Positions 9,401 to 18,292 of a DNA stretch of 59,857 nucleotides are shown one piece after another; the stretch's first letter is position 1; every line of letters starts with the position of its first letter. The position numbers and the translations under genes are program-made. The DNA is from Gammaproteobacteria bacterium (GTDB lineage Bacteria; Pseudomonadota; Gammaproteobacteria; WFUO01). The stretch is taken from positions 1 to 59,857 of the forward strand of contig WFUO01000015.1 of NCBI GenBank assembly GCA_015484945.1, in the 5' to 3' direction. Under the pieces are notes generated by a model. The model searched no databases, was not told where the DNA came from, and saw nothing but the letters and a program-made list of their open reading frames with translations.

Positions 9401-9720
9401 GCTGCCGCTTCGCGCTGGATGACTTTGGCAGCGGCTTGAGTTCGTTCGCCTACCTCAAGAGCCTGCCGGTAGATTACCTGAAGATCGACGGCCGTTTCGT
9501 ACAGGACATGATCAACGACGAGATCGACCATGCGATGGTCGATTCGATCAACCACATCGGTCATGTCATGGGGATACGCACCATTGCCGAATTCGTCGAG
9601 AACGAGGCAACCCTGGAACGCCTGCGCGCATTGGGCGTGGACTATGCCCAGGGTTATGTGGTTGCCCGCCCGGTGCCGGTCAGCGAGTTGCCGCCGGTAC
9701 CGTGTGCAGCTCGAATGTAA
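6442..9720 (+). CDS. Membrane-anchored PAS-PAS-GAF-PAS-GGDEF-EAL c-di-GMP protein
   Basis: 1092 residues. Three hydrophobic segments in the first 95 residues anchor it; two PAS domains follow (about 110-225 and 230-345), then a GAF-like domain (about 370-525), a third PAS (about 535-660), GGDEF with GGDEF at 741-745, and a C-terminal EAL domain. RDSD at 732-735 is an RxxD I-site. In the phosphodiesterase domain the EAL signature reads EFL (873-875); the catalytic glutamate is kept, and DDFG is present at 993-996, so hydrolysis remains possible. A GAGGGG lies 11 nt before the ATG. The 3' end overlaps the opposite-strand phosphoesterase by 41 bp. Confidence 0.93.
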   Translation: MLELIVLGVSAVLQYIAAFLAIRLTGKLGGLLVWGSLAAALLLMAVRRTLTLANNVSRYPDITLTLSTELVVLLISVLMLFAIGAIHPIFRRFRESREALIDSERRFRVLSDNTASATFVFDEYFIYANPAGLVMLDYRLDELRHKRFTDILASESKPAFDIMLERLRRDQGSVREVLRVLDRQGERHWLDITCSVINYDGHRAILATALDISESRKAEAALRQSEERFSKAFHASPVMISIFRVSDGMCVDVNDTFLKRLGYARDEVVGRKQAESGIWSSCATCQDMMGMLDIVGMGEQIETQLTTQAGGELHVVVSVEQIELDNEPCVLVMCRDITEVRHEQNARIERERGLLRQQQALLELSHQSVAGRQDMQSLLERITKKAAWTLDVDRVGVWLFDESGSHLVSKVVYDHREDVFLVPAEVACNRLGDYCELLSRHLVLAVEDAAHDPRIDEKVRDELFADTRAVIDASVRVSNELVGRLTFEHGRPRHWPVEAQNFAATLAEMVALAVDEQRRIDAEQALHREKELAQTTVDSIGDGVITTDVHGHIEFMNPVAEELCGWKEAEALGLSLMQVVDLIDEKTRRPVDDPIAECIGQNRNIRLQGSLLLINHARSQEFAVEVSVSQIRGPDESLAGLVLVFHDVTELRGMAQKMSYQARHDLLTGLLNRREFERRLEAALASARDEGRRHAVCYLDLDQFKVVNDTCGHVAGDEMLRQLAQKLSGVVRDSDTLARLGGDEFGILLDSCPIDRAREICQQLLDLVREFRFAWKDKLFEIGVSIGLVPVSADSGNLTDVLSAADSACYVAKDHGRNRIHIYQPDDKALARHHGDMLWMQRIQQALNEDRFELHLQLIQPLSHHERQSWHGEFLLRMLDEQGKLVGPGFFMSAAERYHLMPSLDRWVVRKAFEYIGQIRNVSDIREFSINLSGQSLNDEKLMKFIIELFDEMRVSPEEICFEITETAVISNMAHATIFIEVLRGMGCRFALDDFGSGLSSFAYLKSLPVDYLKIDGRFVQDMINDEIDHAMVDSINHIGHVMGIRTIAEFVENEATLERLRALGVDYAQGYVVARPVPVSELPPVPCAARM

Positions 9721-10201
9721 GGTTGTCCAGTTCGGCCATCAGCCAGGTCGGCTCGGCGCCTACACCCCCGGTAGAGCCCGGGTTGGCGTAGATCGTCTTG
9801 CCGCCGCGGACGTTCTCGATCTCTTCCACCGCGTGCCGGTGGTCATGACCGCAACAGACGATGTCCCAGTCGCCCGTGAGCGCCATCGCGCGCGCGTAGT
9901 GCGGATAGTGGACCATGAAGATGCGCCGCCCACCCAGTTCGATACCGGCATCCTGTCCGTGATAGACGATCTGGTTGCCCTCGCGCTGGCTGAGGTGGAT
10001 CAGGGAGACCAGGTCACCGGTGTTGTTGCCGTGGATGACATGGAACGGCACATTGATGTCCTGCACCACGCTCAATGTACTGGGCGCCACCACATCTCCG
10101 CAATGCAGGATCGCCTCGGCACCCAGTCGTACGGCGTCGATGGCCGCGGCCCTGAGCAGCGCGCGGTTGTCGTGGGTATCCGAGACAATGGCGATCTTCA
10201 T
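9680..10201 (-). CDS. YfcE/MJ0936-type metallophosphoesterase
   Basis: 173 residues. Metal-binding motifs of calcineurin-like phosphoesterases are all visible: SDTHDN at 7-12, HCGDVV near 33-38, HGNNTGD near 57-63, HYPH near 98-101 and GHDHRH near 118-123. This set matches the small YfcE/MJ0936 phosphodiesterase group. Substrate unknown. It is the last gene of the leftward row hppA-ppa-phosphoesterase, 12 bp after ppa, so it may act on phosphate metabolism with them; that link is inferred from position only. Confidence 0.9.
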   Translation of the reverse strand: MKIAIVSDTHDNRALLRAAAIDAVRLGAEAILHCGDVVAPSTLSVVQDINVPFHVIHGNNTGDLVSLIHLSQREGNQIVYHGQDAGIELGGRRIFMVHYPHYARAMALTGDWDIVCCGHDHRHAVEEIENVRGGKTIYANPGSTGGVGAEPTWLMAELDNLTFELHTVPAATR

Positions 10202-10213
10202 GGGATACGCTCG

Positions 10214-10762
10214 TCAGAAGCAGGGCTTCTCGGGCGCATTCTGGAAGCGCTCGATACTGTCAAGGATCTCCTGGCGCGCGGCCTCGGCGTCGTCCCAGCC
10301 CTCGGTTCTGACCCACTTGTTGGGTTCAAGATCCTTGTAGTGCTCGAAGAAGTGCGCGATCTGGTCGAGCAGCATGGCCGGCATGTCGCCGGGCTCGCGT
10401 GCATGACGGTACAGCGTGCACAGCTTGTCGATCGGCACCGCGAGGATCTTCGAATCCGGGCCGGCCTCATCGGTCATGCGCAACATGCCGACCGGCCGGC
10501 AGCGGATCACCGAACCGCTGATCAGCGGCACCGGCGTGGCCACCAGCACATCGACCGGGTCGCCATCCTCGGACAGCGTGTGAGGGATATAACCGTAGTT
10601 GCACGGATAGTGCATGGCGGTGTTCATGAAGCGATCGACGAACATCGCCCCGGTTTCCTTGTCCACCTCGTATTTCACCGGGTCGCTGTGCGAGGGGATC
10701 TCGATGATGACATTGATGTCGTTGGGTACGTCTTTGCCGCTGGAGACTCTGTCAAGGTTCAT
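10214..10762 (-). CDS. ppa: Inorganic pyrophosphatase (soluble, type I)
   Basis: 182 residues, normal for bacterial family I PPase. Conserved residues include [14 protein letters not shown], the PCNYGYIP block, the catalytic GDPVDVLV (DxDPxD-like) and the later DSKILAV. It hydrolyses PPi to two phosphates in the cytoplasm. A GGGATGAG ribosome site lies before the ATG. It follows hppA at 123 bp, so the cell encodes energy-dissipating and energy-conserving pyrophosphatases side by side. Confidence 0.96.
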   Translation of the reverse strand: MNLDRVSSGKDVPNDINVIIEIPSHSDPVKYEVDKETGAMFVDRFMNTAMHYPCNYGYIPHTLSEDGDPVDVLVATPVPLISGSVIRCRPVGMLRMTDEAGPDSKILAVPIDKLCTLYRHAREPGDMPAMLLDQIAHFFEHYKDLEPNKWVRTEGWDDAEAARQEILDSIERFQNAPEKPCF

Positions 10763-10885
10763 GGCTCATCCCGTGATGGAAAGACAGCGGGCCGGTGGAT
10801 ACCGGCCCGCAGTGTTCAGGAAGGCGCCATTCTAGCCCAAAATCCCGGCCCCGTCACCGGGGGGGCGTGGGGGATCACGGCCGGT

Positions 10886-12925
<2,040 letters not shown>

Positions 12926-13114
12926 AAGCTACTCCTCCGTGTGAAACGGGTGTTGGAAGCGCCGATCGACTCATGTGTGGTTGCCGGGTGGTCCAAAAGG
13001 CCGGCTTCTGTAATGTGACCTGTTACAGTCCGGTCGTTTTTCCCGCCCGTCATCCCATACGGAATCGAGCTGCGTTTCTTGTTGTTGTGCGCCGGTGCCG
13101 CCGGCGTTGTCTTA

Positions 13115-13306
13115 TTATTCGAACGAGGTTCCCGGGGTCAAGCCGAAAACCTGTTCCAGATCAAACTCCACGATCATTTTATCGACCACCGCCTGGCCGT
13201 GCTCGCGTTGCACCTCGGCCAGGATCAGTCTGACGGCGTTGCGGTTGTAGCCGCCGCCGAGGCTGACCTGTACGGCGATCAGTTCGCGTGCCCTGTCGAT
13301 CGTCAT
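13115..13306 (-). CDS. Small hypothetical protein in the PPi block
   Basis: 63 residues: MTIDRARELIAVQVSLGGGY, then a helix NAVRLILAEVQREHG and an acidic VVDKMIVEFDLEQVFG segment. No cysteine, signal peptide or membrane segment. I do not recognise the family. The gene sits between PPi-PFK and hppA on the same strand, just after a strong hairpin, with clean coding character, so it is likely real and may be cotranscribed with hppA. A role as an accessory or regulatory subunit is only a guess from position. Confidence 0.6.
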   Translation of the reverse strand: MTIDRARELIAVQVSLGGGYNRNAVRLILAEVQREHGQAVVDKMIVEFDLEQVFGLTPGTSFE

Positions 13307-13323
13307 GTTGCGTTTCCCAAACG

Positions 13324-13353
13324 CACACAGCCCGGTATCGGCCGGGCTGTGTG
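13324..13353 (-). terminator. Hairpin after the PPi-PFK gene
   Basis: A perfect 12-bp stem CACACAGCCCGG / CCGGGCTGTGTG with loop TATCGG lies 8 bp after the PPi-PFK stop, read leftward. The following strand contains only a short T run (CGTTT), so it may be a partial terminator or attenuator separating pfp from the small downstream gene and hppA. Confidence 0.6.
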
Positions 13354-13361
13354 ATGTCGTG

Positions 13362-14636
13362 TCAGATGCTGAACTTCTTCAATTTCTTCTTCACCGCGAC
13401 GTTCTTGAGCCGCACGTACTTCGGCAACCCGTTGCGATAGGGCGGATAGTCCTCGCCCTTGATCAGCGGCTCGAGATAGTTGCGGCATTTCTGGGTGATG
13501 CCGAAACCGTCGCGGGTGATGAAATTCTTGGGCATCATCTTCTCGACATTGGCCACTTTTGAAAGCGGCGCCATGCCCACCTTCCACTTGAACGGCTTGT
13601 CGGAGATGCGTTCGACCGTGGGCATGATGGAATTGTGCCCCTTGAGCGCGAACTCGACCGCGGCCTTGCCCATCGCATAGGCCATGTTGACGTCGGTTTT
13701 CGACGCGATGTGGCGCGCGGCGCGCTGCAGGTAGTCGGCCACGGCCCAGTGGTTCTTCAGGCCCAGTTCGCGCTGCACCATGCCGGCGATGACGGTGGCC
13801 GCGCCACCGAGCTGGGCATGGCCGAACGCATCCTTGAGGCCGGTGTCAGCGAGAAACTTGCCGTTCGGCCAGCGCACGCCCTCGGACACGACCACGGTGC
13901 AGTAGCCGTGGCGCTTGACTGTGGCCTCGACCTTGGCAAGGAATTTCTTCTGGTCGAACTGCACTTCCGGAAACAGGATCACGATCGGGATCGGCGTGTC
14001 CTCGGTCGAGGCCAGGCCGCCGGCGGCGGCGATCCAGCCGGCGTGCCGGCCCATGACCTCGACGATGAAGACCTTGGTCGAGGTCTTGGCCATGGACGCC
14101 ACGTCGAAGCTGGCCTCGCGGGTCGAAACCGCGATGTACTTGGCCACCGAACCGAAGCCCGGACAGTTGTCGGTGATCGGGAGGTCGTTATCCACGGTCT
14201 TGGGTACATGGATGGCCTGTACCGGGTAACCCATCTTTTCAGACAGTTGCGAGACCTTGTAGCAGGTGTCGGCCGAATCGCCGCCGCCGTTGTAGAAGAA
14301 GTAACCGATATTGTGCGCCTCGAATACCTCGATCAGGCGTTCGTACTCGCGCTTGTTGGCCTCCAGGCTCTTGAGCTTGAAGCGGCACGAGCCGAAGGCG
14401 CCGGACGGCGTGTGGCGCAATGCCTTGATCGCGGCGGCCGATTCCTTGCTGGTGTCGATCAGGTCCTCGGTCAGAGCGCCAATGATGCCATTGCGCCCGG
14501 CAAAGACCTTGCCGATCTTGTTCTTGTGCTTGCGCGCGGTTTCGATCACACCGCAGGCGGAGGCGTTGATGACGGCGGTCACACCGCCGGACTGGGCATA
14601 GAAGGCGTTTTTCGGAGCGGCTTTCTTGGTGGCCAT
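13362..14636 (-). CDS. pfp: Pyrophosphate-dependent 6-phosphofructokinase
   Basis: 424 residues from the ATG that begins MATKKAAPKN; a 47-codon upstream extension is possible but lacks coding character, and AGAGAGGA precedes the chosen ATG. PFK motifs: YAQSGGVTAVINA near 13-25, GGGDS at 117-121 with Asp at the position that is Gly in ATP enzymes, PKTVDND at 145-151 with the lysine diagnostic of PPi use, and MGRHAGW at 195-201. It interconverts fructose-6-phosphate and fructose-1,6-bisphosphate reversibly with PPi, suiting gluconeogenesis or the Calvin cycle as well as glycolysis. It heads the block leading to hppA and ppa. Confidence 0.94.
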   Translation of the reverse strand: MATKKAAPKNAFYAQSGGVTAVINASACGVIETARKHKNKIGKVFAGRNGIIGALTEDLIDTSKESAAAIKALRHTPSGAFGSCRFKLKSLEANKREYERLIEVFEAHNIGYFFYNGGGDSADTCYKVSQLSEKMGYPVQAIHVPKTVDNDLPITDNCPGFGSVAKYIAVSTREASFDVASMAKTSTKVFIVEVMGRHAGWIAAAGGLASTEDTPIPIVILFPEVQFDQKKFLAKVEATVKRHGYCTVVVSEGVRWPNGKFLADTGLKDAFGHAQLGGAATVIAGMVQRELGLKNHWAVADYLQRAARHIASKTDVNMAYAMGKAAVEFALKGHNSIMPTVERISDKPFKWKVGMAPLSKVANVEKMMPKNFITRDGFGITQKCRNYLEPLIKGEDYPPYRNGLPKYVRLKNVAVKKKLKKFSI

Positions 14637-14676
14637 GTGCTTTCCTCTCTCTGGTATCTTGGGAGTTCCTGGTTGT

Positions 14677-15030
14677 CTATGCATCCCCGGTCTCAGACCG
14701 TCTTTCGCGTTCGTAGTCGGCCTGGGCCTGGAGCAGGGAAACGGTACATTCGGCCAGGTCGTCGTATTCCTCGACACCGGTGCCGAACTGCTGGTGAATA
14801 CGGTAGAAGAACTGGCAGCGATAGCGGCGGTCGCCGGTCTTGCAGATGACGAAGTGGCAGTCCTGATCTTCCCAGTACACCACCGGGCACAATGTGACCT
14901 CGCGGTCGGTCGGATGGAGGCGTATTTCGCTCTCTGCCAGTTCGATCTGGCGCGGCTCGCCGTAGCGTTCTTTCAGCGTCGTCTCGATGGTCCAGATTTC
15001 GCTGTCGGAAAAATCGTCGATCTTGTGCAT
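14677..15030 (-). CDS. Hypothetical protein upstream of PPi-PFK
   Basis: 117 residues from ATG at 15030, chosen because GGAAG lies before it and the 21 upstream codons look non-coding. It begins MHKIDDFSDSEIWTIETTLKERYG and has a mixed alpha/beta middle with CPVVYWEDQDCHFVICKTG and RCQFFYRI, then an acidic helix and a charged tail. No recognised domain. Forty base pairs upstream of PPi-PFK on the same strand, hence probably cotranscribed; function unknown. Confidence 0.7.
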   Translation of the reverse strand: MHKIDDFSDSEIWTIETTLKERYGEPRQIELAESEIRLHPTDREVTLCPVVYWEDQDCHFVICKTGDRRYRCQFFYRIHQQFGTGVEEYDDLAECTVSLLQAQADYERERRSETGDA

Positions 15031-15372
15031 AATGCTTCCGGTTCCGTTGGTGGTTGCACCGGTGCCATGCGCGGGGCTGACAGCATAGCGCAAACCGCGG
15101 GCGCCTGCATGACGTTACATTGACTTGCACGCGCCGAAAAGGGTAGCTTAATTGCTGAACCGCCGACAGGGCTATGCAAAAAAATGTATATGCCCATGAA
15201 ATTTGCTGTTCATTGAGAAGGGTATTGGACATGCGCCGGCACGCAACCGCAGGGTTGGGTGGTTCGTGGCCTGGTGTCAGGCAGGGAAATACAATAAAAC
15301 CGCCTTCAGTTCAATGGGTTGCTGTATGTTGTTCACGATTGCGTCTGGCCGGATACAAGGGAGTTTGGAGGT
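15031..15372. promoter_or_regulatory. Divergent intergenic region, weak promoter candidate
   Basis: 342 bp between the hypothetical gene (leftward) and the adenylate-kinase-like gene (rightward). Small reading frames here overlap one another and lack ribosome sites, so none is called. TTGACT at 15120-15125 followed after 18 bp by TAGCTT (15144-15149) is a weak sigma-70-like candidate for the rightward gene. No other structure seen. Confidence 0.3.
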
Positions 15373-16650
15373 ATGAGAATCGTATTGATCGGCCCGCCCG
15401 GTTGCGATGACTCGTCATGGGCCGACAGGTTGGCCGAAAGGTTCCGGTCGCTGTCGATCTCGGTGCCCGATCTCGTGCGCGAGGCCATCGCCGCCGGTAC
15501 GCCGGCAGGTGAGCAGGCACGCGAGGAGCAGCACGGCAGTGGCAGTGTCAGTGACGAGACCATGGTCGATATCCTGCTCGAACGTATCGAGCGGACAGAT
15601 GCCGGCAACGGTTTCATCCTGCATTCGTGGCCGCGCACGCTGAAACAGGCCGAGCTGCTCGACCACGGCCTGCACAAGGCCGGCAAGCCGCTGCACGGCG
15701 TGATTCAGCTGGAGGTCGATCTCGACATCATGCTGCAACGCGTCACCGGGCGCCGCGTGTGTACGAGCTGCGGTTATGTGCACAATGTGTTCACCAATCC
15801 GCCCAGCATGGATGGCCAGTGCGACATGTGCGGTGGCAATCTCAGGCATCGCGCCGACGATCGTGAAGAAACCTTCGAGACCCGCATGCGGTTCTTTGAA
15901 CAGAACACCATTCCGGTCATCGAATACTACCGTCAGACCGAGCGTCTGCAGCGCGTGCATGTGGTCGGCGATCCCGATCACGTGTTCGGGATCATCGCCG
16001 GTATCGCCAGCGACATGGCCAGTCAGGAACCAAAGGTCGTCGTCACCCAGGTCGAGCCCAAGGTGACCATGCGCGAACTCGAGGCCAAGGTGTTTGGTGG
16101 TCTCGGGCTGGATGATACGGTGCCCGTTGACGACGCCGATGTCCTTGATGCCGGTGACGAGGACATCCTGCCACCGCCCGCCGAGGAAGCCGTTACCCCG
16201 GCGGCAAGCGAAAAACCGGCAACCGCGGCCCGGCAAAGGACCGCCAGGAAGGCCACGGCGAAAAAGACCGCGGCCGCGAAGAAGGCGGTCAAAAAGACCA
16301 CCACAAACAGGAAGCCTGCATCACCGGCCACGAAGAAAAAGGCCGCTGCAGGCAAAAAGAAGACAGCCGGCAAAAAGAAGACAACCGGCAGGGCCACGAA
16401 AAAAACGGCCAAAAAGACGGCTGTGAAAAAGACAGCCAAAAAGACGGCCGTGAAAAAGACAGCGGCGAAAAAGAAGCGCCCGGTCGGCAAAAAGTCCGCA
16501 AAGAAGACGGTGACAAGGAAAGCGGCAGCCAAAAAGGTTGTCAAAAAAGCCGCCGCCAAAAAAACAGCCGTAAAAAAGAAAAAGGCCGCGAAGAAGACCG
16601 CCAAAAAACAGGCCGGCAGGAAAAAGGCCGCTACCAGAAAGAAACGCTGA
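15373..16650 (+). CDS. Degenerate adenylate-kinase-like protein fused to a histone-H1-like lysine tail
   Basis: 425 residues from ATG at 15373, with GGAGG two bases upstream of it. Residues 1-215 align collinearly with adenylate kinase: MRIVLIGPPG start, AAGTPAG, Arg88 in WPRT, Arg123, GRRVC, a zinc-type lid with Cys130, Cys133, Cys150, Cys153, and RADD...ET...R (160-171). But the P-loop GxGKGTQ is replaced by CDDSSW (11-16), so Gly12, Lys13, Gly14 and Thr15 are lost, and the Mg-linked Asp84 is His. An acidic linker (about 246-280) leads into 141 residues (285-425) with about 53 lysines, no Asp or Glu and repeated KKTA/AAKK units, like AlgP or histone H1 tails that bind DNA. Catalysis is doubtful; a nucleotide-sensing, DNA-binding role is inference. 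Confidence 0.85.
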   Translation: MRIVLIGPPGCDDSSWADRLAERFRSLSISVPDLVREAIAAGTPAGEQAREEQHGSGSVSDETMVDILLERIERTDAGNGFILHSWPRTLKQAELLDHGLHKAGKPLHGVIQLEVDLDIMLQRVTGRRVCTSCGYVHNVFTNPPSMDGQCDMCGGNLRHRADDREETFETRMRFFEQNTIPVIEYYRQTERLQRVHVVGDPDHVFGIIAGIASDMASQEPKVVVTQVEPKVTMRELEAKVFGGLGLDDTVPVDDADVLDAGDEDILPPPAEEAVTPAASEKPATAARQRTARKATAKKTAAAKKAVKKTTTNRKPASPATKKKAAAGKKKTAGKKKTTGRATKKTAKKTAVKKTAKKTAVKKTAAKKKRPVGKKSAKKTVTRKAAAKKVVKKAAAKKTAVKKKKAAKKTAKKQAGRKKAATRKKR

Positions 16651-16843
16651 CGGTGTTCACAAATCGGGCGCCGCAGTCACAATCGGCCTTTGTCAGACAC
16701 CCCGGATAGCGGTTATATTGTCCCGGCATGGAATAAACCCTGTGGCTGCTGCGTCACCACAAGCATGGCCGGGAAAACCAGGCCGCTCCGGTCATCCGTT
16801 GTCGGAGATGCATCTACAAAACAAATCGAGAGGAGTACTGTCA

Positions 16844-17308
16844 ATGATATCAACGAAGAAATTTTCGCTCATGGCCATCGTCCTGACGGCCGCCCTGGCG
16901 CTCACGGGTTGCAACCAGCAGGCCACCAAGAAGTCCGGTGGTGACGATTTCGGTCCCAAGCACAAGGTCGTGATCCAGGTCAGCACCCGTGACCCCCTGA
17001 CCCAGAAGATCGCCCTCAACAATGCCGCCAACCTGCTCAAGCACTACGGCCCCGACAACGTCAAGATCGAGATCGTCGCCTACGGTCCGGGCCTGAGCCT
17101 GCTCACCAAGAAGAGCAAGAACAGCCTGCGCGTACAGAGCCTGGCCATGTCCGACATCCGCTTCAGCGCCTGCCGCAACACCATGAAGAAGATCATGCGC
17201 AAGAAAGGCAAGATGCCCAAACTGACCCAGGGTGTGAAGATCGTCCCGGCCGGCGTGGCGCGGATTATGGAGTTGCAGGAGAAGGGTTACGCCTACGTCC
17301 GTCCCTGA
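16844..17308 (+). CDS. DsrE-family lipoprotein
   Basis: 154 residues from the ATG preceded by AGGAG at 16831-16835. The first 23 residues form a lipoprotein signal with lipobox LTGC and acylated Cys23. The mature part fits the DsrE/DsrF-like fold: KVVIQVSTRDP, NNAANLLKHYG, VKIEIVAYGPGLSLL, a single conserved Cys110 in RFSACRNTM, and VPAGVARIMELQEKGYAYVRP. Cytoplasmic relatives carry persulfide sulfur; an exported membrane-anchored copy would act in the periplasm. Followed by a strong terminator. Function in sulfur handling is inferred from family. Confidence 0.85.
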   Translation: MISTKKFSLMAIVLTAALALTGCNQQATKKSGGDDFGPKHKVVIQVSTRDPLTQKIALNNAANLLKHYGPDNVKIEIVAYGPGLSLLTKKSKNSLRVQSLAMSDIRFSACRNTMKKIMRKKGKMPKLTQGVKIVPAGVARIMELQEKGYAYVRP

Positions 17309-17312
17309 CCCG

Positions 17313-17363
17313 TACGGACGGCGTCTGCACATAATCCCAAACGGGGCCTTCGGGCCCCGTTTT
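17313..17363 (+). terminator. Rho-independent terminator after the DsrE gene (repeat copy 1)
   Basis: Stem AAACGGGGCC (17339-17348), loop TTCG, stem GGCCCCGTTT (17353-17362), followed by a T run: a textbook intrinsic terminator for the DsrE gene. The whole 51-bp block from 17313 (starting TACGGACGGCG) is repeated exactly at 17512-17562. Confidence 0.9.
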
Positions 17364-17397
17364 TCGTTTGCGGCATTGATTTCGTATTCAGGGTATT

Positions 17398-17455
17398 CGC
17401 ATAGAACCCCTTCGGGGTTCATCATGCGCGCCTTACCCTGCGGGTCAAGGCGTCC
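17398..17455. repeat. REP-like double hairpin element, copy A
   Basis: CGCATAGAACCCCTTCGGGG... carries two small hairpins, GAACCCC-TT-CGGGGTTC and a second TTACCC-TG-CGGGTCAA, separated by ATCATGCGCGCC. A near-identical copy lies at 31696-31752, in another intergenic gap, which makes it a dispersed intergenic element, not a gene part. Confidence 0.65.
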
Positions 17456-17511
17456 GCTTTCCTCGCCGGCCTGCGCCTTGCATCCATCCGCCCGTACGGA
17501 TCAGGGTGTGA

Positions 17512-17562
17512 TACGGACGGCGTCTGCACATAATCCCAAACGGGGCCTTCGGGCCCCGTTTT
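17512..17562 (+). terminator. Second identical copy of the 51-bp terminator block
   Basis: Exact duplicate of 17313-17363, offset by 199 bp, including TACGGACGGCG leader and the AAACGGGGCC-TTCG-GGCCCCGTTT hairpin (17538-17561). With the REP-like element in between, the gap after the DsrE gene looks like a local duplication. It could insulate lexA from upstream transcription. Confidence 0.8.
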
Positions 17563-17643
17563 CTTTTGCCGGCAAGGGCCGGCCACTTTGCGCTTTTGTC
17601 TTTCTCCTTTTCTTTTCTCCTGCCGGTTGAAATTTCTCTTTTT

Positions 17644-17683
17644 GTTCTCTAAACTTTCGGAAATGGGAGAACATTTAGAGAAC
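17644..17683. promoter_or_regulatory. Inverted repeat around the lexA start, likely autoregulatory operator
   Basis: GTTCTCTAAA at 17644-17653 and TTTAGAGAAC at 17674-17683 form a perfect 10-bp inverted repeat separated by 20 bp, with the chosen lexA ATG (17663) between the arms. It is not the E. coli-type CTG-N10-CAG SOS box. Dyads at lexA genes are usually the LexA operator; assignment is by position and symmetry. Confidence 0.55.
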
Positions 17684-18292
17684 ATACTGTTGTCACCCCG
17701 TCAGCGCGATGCGTGGCGTTTCATTCGCGACTACATCGCCACGCACGGCCACGGGCCGTCGCTGGCCGAGATCGCCGACGGCCTGGGCATCCGCTCGCGC
17801 GGGGTCGTGCACCGCCATGTGCGCGCGCTGGCCGATACCGGGTTGATCGAGCATCTGCCGGGGCGGCACCGGGGCATCCGCTTGTCCGGGGAAGGGGACG
17901 AGACAGGCACCCGTCGTGCGGTGTTGCCGCTGCTGGGACGTATCGCCGCCGGTGCGCCGATCGAGGCCATCCCGGATCAGCAGCAGGTCGATCTTGCCGA
18001 GTTCTTCATGGGGCCGAACCGCTTCGTGCTCCGGGTTCAGGGCGAGTCGATGATCGAGGCCGGTATCCTGCCCGACGACATGGTCGTGGTCGAGCGCCGC
18101 GAGACGGCGCGTGATGGCGACATTGTCGTGGCCCTGATCGATGGCCAGGAGGCCACGCTCAAGCGCCTGCAGCACAACCCCGACGGCAGCGTGACACTGT
18201 TCCCGGCCAACTGCCATATGGCGCCGATGATCTACCCGGCCGAGCGGGTGCAGATACAGGGCGTGGTGGTTGGCCAGATGCGAAGTTACTGA
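17663..18292 (+). CDS. lexA: LexA-family SOS repressor
   Basis: 209 residues. Winged-helix N-terminus: LSPRQRDAWRFIRDYIATHG, SLAEIADGLGIRSRGVVHRHVRAL. The cleavage site is Ala96-Gly97 (IAAGAPIEAI); the catalytic dyad is Ser129 (GESM) and Lys167 (ATLKRL), all intact, so RecA-stimulated self-cleavage is expected. Start chosen at ATG 17663; the ribosome site is weak and a TTG at about 17690, nearer LSPRQ, is an alternative. It is followed by a Y-family polymerase and an SRAP protein, a DNA-damage grouping. Confidence 0.93.
   Translation: MGEHLENILLSPRQRDAWRFIRDYIATHGHGPSLAEIADGLGIRSRGVVHRHVRALADTGLIEHLPGRHRGIRLSGEGDETGTRRAVLPLLGRIAAGAPIEAIPDQQQVDLAEFFMGPNRFVLRVQGESMIEAGILPDDMVVVERRETARDGDIVVALIDGQEATLKRLQHNPDGSVTLFPANCHMAPMIYPAERVQIQGVVVGQMRSY

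Noticed and set aside
15174-15410. 78-codon frame before the adenylate-kinase-like gene
   Set aside because: Overlaps the well-supported start at 15373 in another frame and lacks a ribosome site.
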